Assembly (NCBI GenBank): GCA_038245725.1
Contig: JBBRSD010000004.1
Coordinates: forward strand, 124,001 to 188,000
Direction of reading: 5' to 3'
DNA from: JBBRSD01 sp038245725
GTDB taxonomy: Bacteria; Actinomycetota; Coriobacteriia; Anaerosomatales; JAAXUF01
Length of the DNA: 64,000 nt
The notes beneath the pieces are model-generated. The model saw only the letters and a program-made list of their open reading frames with translations, ran no database searches and was not told where the DNA came from. Both the position numbers and the translations under genes were made by a program. The first letter of the stretch is position 1. Every line of letters starts with the position of its first letter. This document shows positions 8,229 to 16,916 of this stretch, in pieces.

Positions 8229-8873
8229 TCACTCTTGAGGGTCCTCGATAGGAGACTCGATGGGCCGCGCATCCAAGGCCTGAAGCCCCACAGACATAGA
8301 GAAGCCTCTCGTGATCAACCGCCGCAGCAGTCGATCTCTTCCGGCCCGGTCGCTAGCGACTCGGCCGCGCAAGGCTGCACGCGCACGTTCGACCTCCGAG
8401 TCGCTCTCGCCCGTGTCTTCGAGCGCGGCGTCGATGAGCGCGGAATCGATTCCGCGCCGCGTCAACTCCTGACGTATTCGCCGGATGCCATAGCCGCTTG
8501 CCTGACGCGATCGCACCCACGCGCCGGCAAACCGCGCGTCGTCGATCAGCTCCACTTCGATCAGTCGCTGCGCGACGGCGTGAGCCACGCCCTGGGGATA
8601 CCCGCAGTCGAGCAGTTTGCGCTGCATCTCAGCGGAGGAGTGCTCGCGGTACCCGAGCAGCATCAGCGCTCGATCCTTGGCGAGGCGGTACTCGATCCCA
8701 TCCAGCGCATCCTCGATAACTTCACGTTCGGTGCACAGGCCCGCCTGAAGCCCGAGCTCGCGGACTGCTGCCGGCGAAGTGATCCGAGGCTCAAGCCCGT
8801 CATCGAAGACGAGCCGCCGGGCCTTAGCGCCCGGCCCGGCGGTCTCGATTCGATCGATGGTGGCGCAACACAC
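8229..8873 (-). CDS. recX: regulatory protein RecX
   Basis: 214-aa RecX-family protein, which binds RecA filaments and modulates strand exchange. Seen: the family's three-helix repeats with ALMLLGYREHSSAEMQRKL, LIDDARFAGAWVRSR and GIRRIRQELTRRGI. It starts at GTG 8 nt after the recA stop, so the pair is almost certainly one transcript under the recA SOS promoter. Somewhat longer than E. coli RecX (166 aa), but normal for Gram-positive homologues. Confidence 0.93.
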   Translation of the reverse strand: MCCATIDRIETAGPGAKARRLVFDDGLEPRITSPAAVRELGLQAGLCTEREVIEDALDGIEYRLAKDRALMLLGYREHSSAEMQRKLLDCGYPQGVAHAVAQRLIEVELIDDARFAGAWVRSRQASGYGIRRIRQELTRRGIDSALIDAALEDTGESDSEVERARAALRGRVASDRAGRDRLLRRLITRGFSMSVGLQALDARPIESPIEDPQE

Positions 8874-8881
8874 GGTCGTCG

Positions 8882-9958
8882 CTACTTAGCTGCCACGGGC
8901 ACAGCAGCCTTAGTGGTCGATTTGTCAGCCTCGGCGGCCACCGCGGCGACCGCAGCGCCACTGAGTGCAGGCAACCCGAGCGAAGTGCGGACTTTGCCGT
9001 CGATCTCATCACGCAATGCAGGGTTTTCGCGCAGGAAGTCCTTCGCCGCTTCACGGCCCTGACCCAACCTCTCGGCGCCATACGTGTACCAGGCACCAGA
9101 CTTGGCCACGATGCCCTCCTCGACTCCAAGATCGAGGATCGAGCCCTCTTTGCTGATGCCGGTGCCATACATGAGATCGAATTCAGCGACGCGGAACGGG
9201 GCCGCGACCTTGTTCTTGACGACCTTTGCGCGCACCCGGTTGCCCACCATCTCCGTACCTTGTTTGATGGAATCGATACGGCGCACGTCGATGCGAACGG
9301 TCGCGTAGAACTTCAGTGCCCGGCCGCCGCTCGTGGTTTCGGGACTGCCGAACATGACGCCGATCTTCTCGCGAAGCTGGTTGATGAAGATGCACGTCGT
9401 GTTCGAGCGACTGAGCGAGCCCGCCAGCTTCCGAAGCGCCTGGCTCATGAGGCGCGCCTGCAGACCGACGGTCACGTCTCCCATCTCTCCCTCAAGCTCT
9501 GCACGCGGCACAAGCGCGGCGACCGAGTCGATGACGACGACGTCTACTGCGCCGCTGCGAACAAGCATGTCGCAGATCTCGAGCGCCTGCTCGCCCGTGT
9601 CGGGCTGTGAGATGAGGATCTCATCAATGTCCACGCCGAGTCGGGATGCATAGCTGGGATCGAGCGCGTGCTCCGCGTCGATGAAGGCAGCGACGCCACC
9701 GGCAGCCTGCGCTTCGGCCACGATCTGCAGTGCAAGTGTGGTCTTGCCCGAAGACTCCGGGCCGTAGATCTCGACGATTCGGCCGCGCGGAACGCCGCCG
9801 ATTCCGAGCGCCGCGTCGAGCGCGAGCGAGCCGGTCGGGATGGCCGCGACCTGATCGGTCGCGGCATGCTCCCCAAGCTTCATGAGAGAGCCTTTGCCGA
9901 ACTTCTTCTCAATCTGCTCTTTGGTTACGTCGAGGATCTTTTCCTTCTCGCGGTCCAT
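8882..9958 (-). CDS. recA: recombinase RecA
   Basis: 358-aa DNA-dependent ATPase for homologous recombination and LexA cleavage. Seen: Walker A GPESSGKT at 66-73, Walker B VVVIDSVAAL, loop L1 PRAELEGEMGD, and the NQLREKIGVMFGSPETTSGG segment with loop L2. The C-terminus ends in an Ala/Lys-rich tail rather than the acidic tail of E. coli. The ATG at 9958 follows GGAG at a spacing of 10 nt. The upstream promoter contains a LexA box. recX follows directly; thpR and cinA lie upstream on the same strand, a common Gram-positive arrangement (cinA-recA). Confidence 0.99.
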   Translation of the reverse strand: MDREKEKILDVTKEQIEKKFGKGSLMKLGEHAATDQVAAIPTGSLALDAALGIGGVPRGRIVEIYGPESSGKTTLALQIVAEAQAAGGVAAFIDAEHALDPSYASRLGVDIDEILISQPDTGEQALEICDMLVRSGAVDVVVIDSVAALVPRAELEGEMGDVTVGLQARLMSQALRKLAGSLSRSNTTCIFINQLREKIGVMFGSPETTSGGRALKFYATVRIDVRRIDSIKQGTEMVGNRVRAKVVKNKVAAPFRVAEFDLMYGTGISKEGSILDLGVEEGIVAKSGAWYTYGAERLGQGREAAKDFLRENPALRDEIDGKVRTSLGLPALSGAAVAAVAAEADKSTTKAAVPVAAK

Positions 9959-10007
9959 GCGTCACTCGCTCCTATCCGGGTTACGGCGGTCCCCTGGGGG
10001 CACCTCG

Positions 10008-10036
10008 ACCCTACACGAACACCTGTTCGATGTCAA
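10008..10036 (-). promoter_or_regulatory. recA promoter with SOS (LexA/Cheo) box in the spacer
   Basis: On the minus strand a consensus TTGACA (10036-10031) and TAGGGT (10013-10008) are spaced by 17 nt. The palindrome CGAACAGGTGTTCG (10029-10016) fills the spacer and matches the Gram-positive LexA core GAAC-N4-GTTC. LexA bound there would block RNA polymerase, so recA-recX should be induced by DNA damage. No lexA gene lies in the window. Confidence 0.85.
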
Positions 10037-10069
10037 CGCAGTCGCTGTTGGTGCGCGTAGGGTCATGCA

Positions 10070-10651
10070 TCACGTCTGCAGTGTCTGGAAGGCCCACTCT
10101 TCAAGCACTTCGTAGTGAGGACCTGCCTTGGACAACGTGCTCGCGAACAACGTAGCGGAAGGGACTGACAAGAACCCCGGCACCGACTCAGACAGGCGAG
10201 CGAGCGAGCTCCGCACGGCATCGCCAGCCTTTCTGGGCCTGCGTGTGCGCGCGAGGGTGACATGCGGCTTGAACGCGCGCGGTTCGAGCGGGATATCGAA
10301 ATCCGCGGCTGCCCGTCCGATCACCGAGACAAGGTGTGCGCCCGCGCCCTCAGAATCGGAGTATGCCGCCCACAACATGCTTACCCGGCGCGCATTCGGG
10401 GCCGGGCGAAGCTCGACGAACCTCAGCGAGAACGGTCCGACGTCCGATAATCGATCCCCGATCGCTGCCGTCAGCCCGGGAATCGAATCCGGCGCCACCT
10501 CCCCGAGGAACGCGAGCGTGACGTGGAGGTTCTCGGCAGCGACCCATTTCTGGTCGCGCCACGCGGGATCGGCTTCACCGACAGCACTGTGCACCGACGC
10601 AAGCGCATCGCGCGTCTCGGCCGGAAGTCGGATGCCGACGAAACATCGCAT
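10070..10651 (-). CDS. thpR: RNA 2',3'-cyclic phosphodiesterase ThpR
   Basis: 193-aa member of the 2H phosphoesterase (LigT) family. The two catalytic HxT motifs are present: HVTL at 43-46 and HVTL at 130-133, with MRCFVGIRLP as the usual opening. The family hydrolyses 2',3'-cyclic phosphates on RNA and can ligate 2'-5' in vitro; the cellular substrate is uncertain. The start at 10651 overlaps the cinA stop (TGATG), so it is translationally coupled to cinA. A longer frame to 10786 is antisense-like and rejected. Confidence 0.92.
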   Translation of the reverse strand: MRCFVGIRLPAETRDALASVHSAVGEADPAWRDQKWVAAENLHVTLAFLGEVAPDSIPGLTAAIGDRLSDVGPFSLRFVELRPAPNARRVSMLWAAYSDSEGAGAHLVSVIGRAAADFDIPLEPRAFKPHVTLARTRRPRKAGDAVRSSLARLSESVPGFLSVPSATLFASTLSKAGPHYEVLEEWAFQTLQT

Positions 10652-11880
10652 CAGCGCGTGCGGGCAGCCCGGCGCAGAAGGTCGAGGGCCGTAGATGTGG
10701 CTCGCGCGCGAATCGACTCGCGTGTGCCACGAGCGAAGAGCCTCGTCTCGGCGACGGTTCCGCCCTCGCTCGCGACGGCGAACCACACGAGCCCGACAGG
10801 CTTCTCGGCGGTGCCGCCCCTGGGGCCGGCGATTCCCGTGATGGCGACGGCGAGGTCGGCTCCGCTGAGAGTCCGCGCTCCTTCGGCCATCGCACGCGCG
10901 GCCTCTTCGCTGACCGCGCCATACTGCGCGAGCAGTCCCGGCTCGACGCCAAGAACCTCGATCTTCACCTCGTTCGCGTATGCCACGATGCCGCCCAGGA
11001 ACGTCTCAGACGCGCCCGGGACGTCTGTGATGGCCGCCGATACGAGCCCGCCCGTGCACGACTCGGCGGTCGCAAGCGTGAGTCCGCGCTTCGTGCACTC
11101 CCCTAGGAGCGCCGTCGCGAGCGATGAGCCATCCGTCGAGTAGCACGCCTCGCCGATCTCACTCGCAACCGCCTGGGCAGCACCATCGATATCCTCCGCT
11201 CCGGCGCCGTCGTCGATCAACAGCACGTGCACGTCGCCGGGTCTGGCCAGCACGGTGAGGGTGATGCCGCCGTAACCAGCCAGTGCTCGCTGCGCGGCAT
11301 GTTGGACGTCTGACTCGCCCATACCGGTGACGCCGAGTTCGGCGGGAGCCGAACGCATCGGCTCGAAGCGCGCCAGCGCCTCGGCGAGCATCGGTCGCAT
11401 CTCCGAAGGCGGTCCCGGTAGCAGCACGAGGAGCCCGCCGGCAGTGGACACCATCTGGCCGGGTGCGGTTCCCGTGATAGCAGGCAACACCTCGGCGCCA
11501 CCGAGCACGAGAGCCTGAGTGAGCACCGCTTCGGCCGACGCCGGGTCGAGGTGCCGCGCTTGAACGTCTCGCAGTCGCTTGACGATCTCAGGGTCGCTCG
11601 TCAGCCGAACGCCGAGCGCACGCGCAGCCGCGTCTCGAGTGATGTCGTCGTGGGTCGGCCCGAGACCGCCGGTCGTGACGACGAGCGCACAGCTCGTGCA
11701 CAGGCGTGCAAGCGCGAGCGCGAGCACCTGCGGGTCGTCGCCGATGCTGAGCGCCTCGACGACGGTGAAGCCGCGCCGCGAGACCTCCCGCGCGATCTCC
11801 GCGGTGTTGGTGTCGACGCGCAGCCCCTCAGTGAGTTCGGAGCCGACGGTAACGATTGCGGCGGTGCCTCGTGAGATCAC
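10651..11880 (-). CDS. cinA: CinA family nicotinamide-nucleotide amidase
   Basis: 409-aa two-domain protein. The N-terminal MoCF/COG1058 domain (about 1-170) opens with IVTVGSELTEGLRVDTN and has GGLGPTHDDITRDA; the C-terminal CinA/PncC domain (about 250-405) has TAESCTGGLVSAAITDVPG and ITGIAGP. The family removes the amide of NMN in pyridine nucleotide salvage and has ADP-ribose pyrophosphatase activity in some members. Its link with competence and damage comes from its frequent co-transcription with recA, which is approximated here (thpR lies between). It begins 8 nt after pgsA ends. Confidence 0.95.
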   Translation of the reverse strand: MISRGTAAIVTVGSELTEGLRVDTNTAEIAREVSRRGFTVVEALSIGDDPQVLALALARLCTSCALVVTTGGLGPTHDDITRDAAARALGVRLTSDPEIVKRLRDVQARHLDPASAEAVLTQALVLGGAEVLPAITGTAPGQMVSTAGGLLVLLPGPPSEMRPMLAEALARFEPMRSAPAELGVTGMGESDVQHAAQRALAGYGGITLTVLARPGDVHVLLIDDGAGAEDIDGAAQAVASEIGEACYSTDGSSLATALLGECTKRGLTLATAESCTGGLVSAAITDVPGASETFLGGIVAYANEVKIEVLGVEPGLLAQYGAVSEEAARAMAEGARTLSGADLAVAITGIAGPRGGTAEKPVGLVWFAVASEGGTVAETRLFARGTRESIRARATSTALDLLRRAARTR

Positions 11881-11888
11881 AATTCTCC

Positions 11889-12593
11889 CTACGCTGTGGT
11901 TTCGTCGATCGCGTCGTCCGCGTTCTCCTCGGCGTCCCTTGCTAGCGCGGTGTCACCTGACCACGGGCCGATGAGAACCTCGCGGGCGTGAATGAAGTAG
12001 TCGACCATCGACACGACCGTCATGACGACAGCGGCTCCCATGACGCACCACGCCGTTATCTGTGCCCAGAGTTCGACTTGGACTCCCAGACCGGCGATGA
12101 GCGAGCTGTCCTTCACGATGAACATGATGATCGCGATGATCTGCAAGACGGTCTTGAGCTTGCCGTACCACGACGCCGCTATGACCGTCCCTTCGGCTGA
12201 AGCGACCATGCGCAGGCCGGAAACGATGAACTCTCGGGCGATGATGACAAGCGCGACCCACGCCGGAAGGACTCGCATCTCGATGAGCGCCAGCAGCGCG
12301 GCGGTGACGAGGAGCTTGTCGGCGAGCGGGTCGAGGAACTTGCCGAAGGTCGTCACCTCGTTGCGCGAACGCGCGAGGTAGCCGTCGACCGCGTCGGTGG
12401 CGGCGACCACTCCGAAAACAGCGGCCGCGATCCACGGTCGCAGCACGTACACGATGTGGGGGGCCGAAAACCAGCGCGGCCAGTCCGCGAGAAGCACGAG
12501 CAGGAACACGGGGATGAGCACCATGCGCGAGAGGGTGACCGCATTAGCGGGGTTGAGCGGCATGGCACTGCCACTGCGGCGGGAGTCCGTCAC
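11889..12593 (-). CDS. pgsA: CDP-diacylglycerol-glycerol-3-phosphate 3-phosphatidyltransferase
   Basis: 234-aa integral membrane enzyme that makes phosphatidylglycerol phosphate. The CDP-alcohol phosphotransferase signature is complete: ATDAVDGYLARSRNEVTTFG then KFLDPLADK. About six membrane helices are visible. The GTG start at 12593 overlaps the rimO stop (GTGA), and an internal ATG at 12563 just before PLNPANAVTLSR is the alternative. The tail (residues about 200-234) is acidic and longer than in most homologues. The rimO-pgsA-cinA-recA order is conserved in many Gram-positive bacteria. Confidence 0.95.
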   Translation of the reverse strand: MTDSRRSGSAMPLNPANAVTLSRMVLIPVFLLVLLADWPRWFSAPHIVYVLRPWIAAAVFGVVAATDAVDGYLARSRNEVTTFGKFLDPLADKLLVTAALLALIEMRVLPAWVALVIIAREFIVSGLRMVASAEGTVIAASWYGKLKTVLQIIAIIMFIVKDSSLIAGLGVQVELWAQITAWCVMGAAVVMTVVSMVDYFIHAREVLIGPWSGDTALARDAEENADDAIDETTA

Positions 12594-13897
12594 GCGAGCA
12601 CCTCCCCTTCCAGGTCATAGCCGGCAGAATCCGCAATCTTCGCCGAGACGATCTGGCCGGGCTCGCCCCGGTCGAGCAGGACGAAGCCGTCGATCTCCGG
12701 TGCCTGCCCCCGCCAACGACCAACAACAACGTCCTCGTCCGGGTCCACACCCTCGACCAGCACGTCAACCACGCTGCCGACGCGCTGCGCAGCGCGCTCG
12801 AAACCGATCTCATCGGCGAGGTCACGTAGGCGCTGCGCACGGGCACGCCTCGTGCGCAGCGGCACCTGGGCGGGCATCTGCGCGGCTTCGGTGCCGTCTT
12901 CAGGTGAGTACACGAAGACTCCCACGTAGTCGAAGCGCGCGGCGGCGAGAAAGCGCTCGAGTTCACGGACGTCGGCGGCGGTCTCCCCCGGGAAGCCCGC
13001 GATCATCGTCGTGCGCAACACGACATCGGGCAGCACTTCGCGCACGCGCGCGATGAGCGACAGGAAGCTCTTCGCGTCGCCGGAGCGGCGCATCGCCCGG
13101 AGCACAGGTTTCGCGGCGTGCTGAAGCGGGATATCGAGGTAGTGGCAAACGTTGGGATTCTCAGCGATTGCCGCGAGAAGATCGCTTGTCACGCCGTCAG
13201 GCTGCACGTACATGAGACGCATCCAGTCGACGCCGGGAAGTGCGGCAACCGCACGCACGACGTCGGCAAGTTGCTCCGGCGCGTCGAGGTCGCGGCCGTA
13301 CTCGGTGATGTCCTGGCCGATGAGGACGAGCTCGCGCGCACCGAGTGCGACAAGCTCGTGAGCCTCGGCGACGATCGCCTCAAGAGGTGTGCTGACGTAC
13401 CGCCCGCGGATCGAAGGGATCGTGCAGTACGCGCAGGCGCGATGGCAGCCGTCCGAGACCTGCAGGTACGCTGACGGTGCTCCACCGGTACGAGCGGGCG
13501 CATCCATGGGCGTCGTCGCGGCGGCGGGCACTCCAGTCACTCGCTCGAGGACTGCGAGCAGCGCGCCCTCCTCGGCGACCGGAACGAACGCGGCCACTTC
13601 CGGCAGCGAGGCCGTTAGCTCCGCACCGTAGCGCGCGGGCATGCAACCGGCCACGACTATGTGGCGCCCCGCGCGCTCCGGCAGCCACCCAGCGGCGATG
13701 TCGAGCACGGTGTCGATGGACTCCTGAGTGGCGTCCTGGATGAAGGAGCACGTGTTGACGACGACGATGTCGGCGTCAACGGTTTCCGGCGCGAGAGAGT
13801 ACGCGGAGGCTGAGATCACCGCGCGCATGCGGTCGGTGTCAACCTCGTTCTTCGGACAACCGAGTGTAATGAATGCAACAGAAGGGACGCGCGTCAC
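12590..13897 (-). CDS. rimO: ribosomal protein uS12 methylthiotransferase RimO
   Basis: 435-aa radical SAM enzyme that methylthiolates the conserved Asp of ribosomal protein S12. UPF0004 cysteines lie at C14 (TLGCPKNEVDTD), C50 and C85; the radical SAM motif CHRACAYC is at 151-158; the C-terminus is a TRAM-like domain. LGCPKN distinguishes RimO from MiaB (FGCQMN). I place the start at the GTG at 13897 because AAAGG lies 6 nt upstream; the frame continues to 13930 without support. It overlaps pgsA by 4 nt. Confidence 0.95.
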   Translation of the reverse strand: MTRVPSVAFITLGCPKNEVDTDRMRAVISASAYSLAPETVDADIVVVNTCSFIQDATQESIDTVLDIAAGWLPERAGRHIVVAGCMPARYGAELTASLPEVAAFVPVAEEGALLAVLERVTGVPAAATTPMDAPARTGGAPSAYLQVSDGCHRACAYCTIPSIRGRYVSTPLEAIVAEAHELVALGARELVLIGQDITEYGRDLDAPEQLADVVRAVAALPGVDWMRLMYVQPDGVTSDLLAAIAENPNVCHYLDIPLQHAAKPVLRAMRRSGDAKSFLSLIARVREVLPDVVLRTTMIAGFPGETAADVRELERFLAAARFDYVGVFVYSPEDGTEAAQMPAQVPLRTRRARAQRLRDLADEIGFERAAQRVGSVVDVLVEGVDPDEDVVVGRWRGQAPEIDGFVLLDRGEPGQIVSAKIADSAGYDLEGEVLA

Positions 13898-13988
13898 GAA
13901 ACGCCTTTCGACGACGGGGCGGAAGCACAAGATGTGTTGCGTATTCTACCTCTGCCGGCAGTCTTGAGGTGCGCGGCCGCGCGCGGGC

Positions 13989-15521
13989 CTACGGCGCGAC
14001 CCTGATGAAGATCGGATCGGAGTACAGCCAGCAGTCGGCCCATGCCTTCTCGGCAGTGTTGGTGTTGATCGAGTCGATCAGCGGATTGCCCGCCGCGTCC
14101 GTCTGTCCGGCAAGGCCCAGGCCGAGGTTGGTTCCGCGCAACCTGATGTAGCTGCTGTGCTGCAGTCCGAACACGCGGAATGTGACGGTGTATTCCGTGC
14201 CCTTCGGTCCGCTTCCGGTCCACGGGGTCGCCGGCTTGCGCCGCAGGAGAACCCGCGCCGAGCTGTTCGTCGCCAAGAGATACGCCGTCGTTCCGGGCTT
14301 CGCCTTCGCGTGAGTCAGCCCGTAGATGAGGTCGAGATGGTCGAGTACCGGCTTGCCGGGGCCGGTTCGGCTCGACGGCACTCGGAAGACAACCGTCACG
14401 GTCACGTCGGCACCGGGACGCACGACGAGCGTCTGGCCCATCGTGGCCGACGATGTTGCGTTCGCAGCCCGAAACGACAACCGGTCGACAAGGCCACCCG
14501 TCACCGTAAACGAGTTGCCATAGCGCATTCCCCCTACGATGTCTGCGTATGACGTGCTCTTCGCGAAGGTGAACGTCTTGGCGTACTCGCCAGGCCAGAA
14601 GTCATTGACCGGGTTGTGGAAGTCGGAGTCCGCGAAGACCCAGAAGTGCCTCCCCTCTCCGAGAAGCGAGTCCCAGACGCCGCCCACACGCGCCAGGAAG
14701 TAGTCGGCGCCTCCGTACGTTCGCGCGAATCTCGTGCGCGATCCGAGGCTGAAACCGTAGTCACCTCGGGCGGCAAGCTTCTGATGACCGACGATTCCTT
14801 CGAATCCGAACGCGACGCCCGGGGCGGCATTGTTGAGGTCGCGCAGGTCCTTTACCGATATGTCGAGCTTGCGCGAGGGGTGGTTGACCACGACATAGCT
14901 CGACGTCGCGTAGTGCGCCTTGAGCCATTTCACAGCGATGATCGCATCGGCCCTCGTGCGGTTGTGCTTCGCGAGAGTGGGCCTCGCGGTACTCGCGTCT
15001 TTCGAGTCGAAGCGGTACTCGAACTCCGAGATCGCCGCCGGCTGGTTCTCCACGATGCCTACGCCGGCGTGGTCGTGGCCTGGAACATGCCACTCGAGAC
15101 CCTGGATCACGCGCTGTGCCGGATGTGCGTTTCGCGCGGCGACGACGGCCGGATACCCGTATCTCACGAGGGTCTTCCACATCCACGACGTGGGCGAAAG
15201 AGTCCCACCACCGGGTCCATGGACCGACACGCCACCGTGATCGGTCGCCGTGAACCAGTCGAGGCCATGGGCGAACGCCTCGGTCGCGACTTCGGACTCG
15301 CTTCGTGCACCATCCGGCGACAACCACGTGTGCGTGTGCAGGTCGCCCGCGAGGTAGCGTGCGGAGACAGATGAGGCGATCTGTGAAGTTGGCGTCGCAA
15401 CTCCAACGCGCGCTGCACCAAACCCGGCGAATCCCAGACTCGCGCCGAGCGCTCCCGCCAGGACAACGCAGGCGACAACTCCCCACGCGCTGCCGCGATG
15501 CGATATCGTTCCTGGCTTCAT
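13989..15521 (-). CDS. secreted PHP-like metal-dependent phosphoesterase
   Basis: 510-aa exported protein with a hydrophobic N-terminal segment (about residues 10-38) that could be a signal peptide or anchor. The mature part opens with AGDLHTHTWLSPDGARSESE and TATDHGG, matching the first metal-binding motifs of PHP/amidohydrolase-like phosphoesterases; further candidates are NHPSRK and FADSDFHN. Residues beyond about 360 look like a beta-rich domain. The start at 15521 follows GGAGGG. Substrate unknown. It sits alone between rimO and yajQ, separated from yajQ by a strong terminator, so it probably has its own promoter, which I did not identify. Confidence 0.72.
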   Translation of the reverse strand: MKPGTISHRGSAWGVVACVVLAGALGASLGFAGFGAARVGVATPTSQIASSVSARYLAGDLHTHTWLSPDGARSESEVATEAFAHGLDWFTATDHGGVSVHGPGGGTLSPTSWMWKTLVRYGYPAVVAARNAHPAQRVIQGLEWHVPGHDHAGVGIVENQPAAISEFEYRFDSKDASTARPTLAKHNRTRADAIIAVKWLKAHYATSSYVVVNHPSRKLDISVKDLRDLNNAAPGVAFGFEGIVGHQKLAARGDYGFSLGSRTRFARTYGGADYFLARVGGVWDSLLGEGRHFWVFADSDFHNPVNDFWPGEYAKTFTFAKSTSYADIVGGMRYGNSFTVTGGLVDRLSFRAANATSSATMGQTLVVRPGADVTVTVVFRVPSSRTGPGKPVLDHLDLIYGLTHAKAKPGTTAYLLATNSSARVLLRRKPATPWTGSGPKGTEYTVTFRVFGLQHSSYIRLRGTNLGLGLAGQTDAAGNPLIDSINTNTAEKAWADCWLYSDPIFIRVAP

Positions 15522-15552
15522 GCGGGTCCCTCCAAGGGGTCTTTGCCCGACA

Positions 15553-15602
15553 TCAAGCAAGAAACGCGCACAGCCGAGAAGACCGTCTCGGCTGTGCGCG
15601 TT
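15553..15602 (-). terminator. intrinsic terminator of yajQ
   Basis: Arms 15563-15579 and 15586-15602 pair over 17 bp around a 6-nt loop. On the minus strand the stem is followed by TTTCTTGCTTG (15563-15553). Position, about 20 nt after the yajQ stop codon, and polarity fit a Rho-independent terminator separating yajQ from the secreted PHP-like gene. Confidence 0.85.
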
Positions 15603-15623
15603 CGTGATATCGGAAACTGAGGG

Positions 15624-16121
15624 TCAGCGATAGTTGCTGAACTGCAGCGGAATGCCGTAGTCGGCCTCTTTGACGAACGCGATCACCGACTGAAGCTCAT
15701 CGCGAACCGGTGCCGATACGCGAAGCTTGTCGCCCTCGATCTGCACCTTGACCTTGAACTTCCGGTCCTTGATGTCCTTGTTGATCTTGCGGGCCAGATC
15801 CTGTTCTATGCCCATGACGATCGTACCGGTGATGCGAACCGTGCCCCCGCTTGCGGTCTCGGCCTTGCCCCACGAGACCGACTTCAGATCTATCTGCCGG
15901 CGCACGAGCTTGGTGTTGAGCACGTCGATGACCTGTTTGCCGATGAAGTCGCTCGGTGCATGCAGCGTGAACGTCTTCTCGGCCTTGCTGAACTCGATCG
16001 TGGCGCCTGAGTCCTTCAGGTCGTAACGCTGAACGAGTTCCTTCAGCGTCTGCTGGAAAGCGTTATCGACCTCCTGCAAGTCGACCTCGGAGACGATGTC
16101 GAAGCTGTTGTCCTTGGCCAT
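15624..16121 (-). CDS. yajQ: YajQ family nucleotide-binding protein
   Basis: 165-aa YajQ/UPF0234 protein, full family length. Seen: SFDIVSEVDLQEVDNA at the N-terminus, RYDLKDSGATIEF, and the closing VIAFVKEADYGIPLQFSNYR. Family members have two RNA-recognition-like ferredoxin folds; some bind cyclic di-GMP or tRNA/rRNA, with no agreed general function. It follows the RodZ-like gene by about 27 nt and ends at a strong terminator, so it is the last gene of the ftsK group transcript. Confidence 0.95.
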   Translation of the reverse strand: MAKDNSFDIVSEVDLQEVDNAFQQTLKELVQRYDLKDSGATIEFSKAEKTFTLHAPSDFIGKQVIDVLNTKLVRRQIDLKSVSWGKAETASGGTVRITGTIVMGIEQDLARKINKDIKDRKFKVKVQIEGDKLRVSAPVRDELQSVIAFVKEADYGIPLQFSNYR

Positions 16122-16148
16122 GGGTTCTCCTTTTGAAGCGGCGTGGGC

Positions 16149-16913
16149 TTAGGGCGCGGGGCTCGCGGTGAGGGTGACTGAGGGCAGGCCGCCGCTGTTG
16201 GGAATCGAGACCCTCTTACCGTCGCGGTAGACGGTGACCACCGATGGCTTCCCGATCCTGATCACGGCCTTCTTGGTGACCTGGAAGTCTTTGTGGTGCC
16301 CGCCGGTGATCGCGCCGGTGAAGGCGGAGTTGCCGTCAACGTTCACAACGATCCACGACGCCCCTCCGCTCGCGACCGACACTCGCGCGGTGAAGGGCGT
16401 GTACTTGGCCGGCGACTTCGAAGACGTTGAAACTGCGGGAGAGGTGGGGGCCGTAGCCTCTGCCGTGGGAGATCCCGTGGGAGTCGTGACTTGAGTTGCA
16501 CCTGAGGGGATTGGCGGCGGCGCTTGCGGTCCCTGACGCAGCTTCACCGCCGCCCAGATGCCGAACGACAGCACCGCGAGAACGGCTACGACGATCACCC
16601 CGACTCTCCATGGGACCTCGTGCTGCTGATTGCGCGGGGAAACCGCCTCACCGGGCGGAACGATCTCGTGGTAGACGCCGTGGCCCGTCTCGGAGCGATA
16701 CATCGCCAGCAGAGGAACTGTGTCGAGCTCCAGGTACCGCGCATAGCTCGTGATGTAGCCGCGAACGTAACCCGGGTTGGGAAGCCTGTCGTACTCCCCG
16801 TTCTCCAACGCTCCAAGCAACTTGCCGCGGATCTTCGTGTGCTCCTCGGCCTGATCGAGGGTGATGCCGAGCGAAATACGACGCTCGCGCAGCGTTTCTC
16901 CGAGTTGACCCAT
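16149..16913 (-). CDS. RodZ-like helix-turn-helix membrane protein (DUF4115)
   Basis: 254-aa protein with a cytoplasmic xenobiotic-response-type HTH domain (about 1-75; GETLRERRISLGITLDQAEE, YVRGYITSYARYL), one membrane helix (about 102-124), a Thr/Ser/Pro-rich linker, and an extracellular beta-rich domain (about 170-254). This is the RodZ order; RodZ links MreB to the cell-wall elongation machinery in rods. mreB is not in the window, so the shape role is inferred from the family. It starts 3 nt after the ftsK stop codon and is probably coupled to it. Confidence 0.85.
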   Translation of the reverse strand: MGQLGETLRERRISLGITLDQAEEHTKIRGKLLGALENGEYDRLPNPGYVRGYITSYARYLELDTVPLLAMYRSETGHGVYHEIVPPGEAVSPRNQQHEVPWRVGVIVVAVLAVLSFGIWAAVKLRQGPQAPPPIPSGATQVTTPTGSPTAEATAPTSPAVSTSSKSPAKYTPFTARVSVASGGASWIVVNVDGNSAFTGAITGGHHKDFQVTKKAVIRIGKPSVVTVYRDGKRVSIPNSGGLPSVTLTASPAP

Positions 16914-16916
16914 GGC

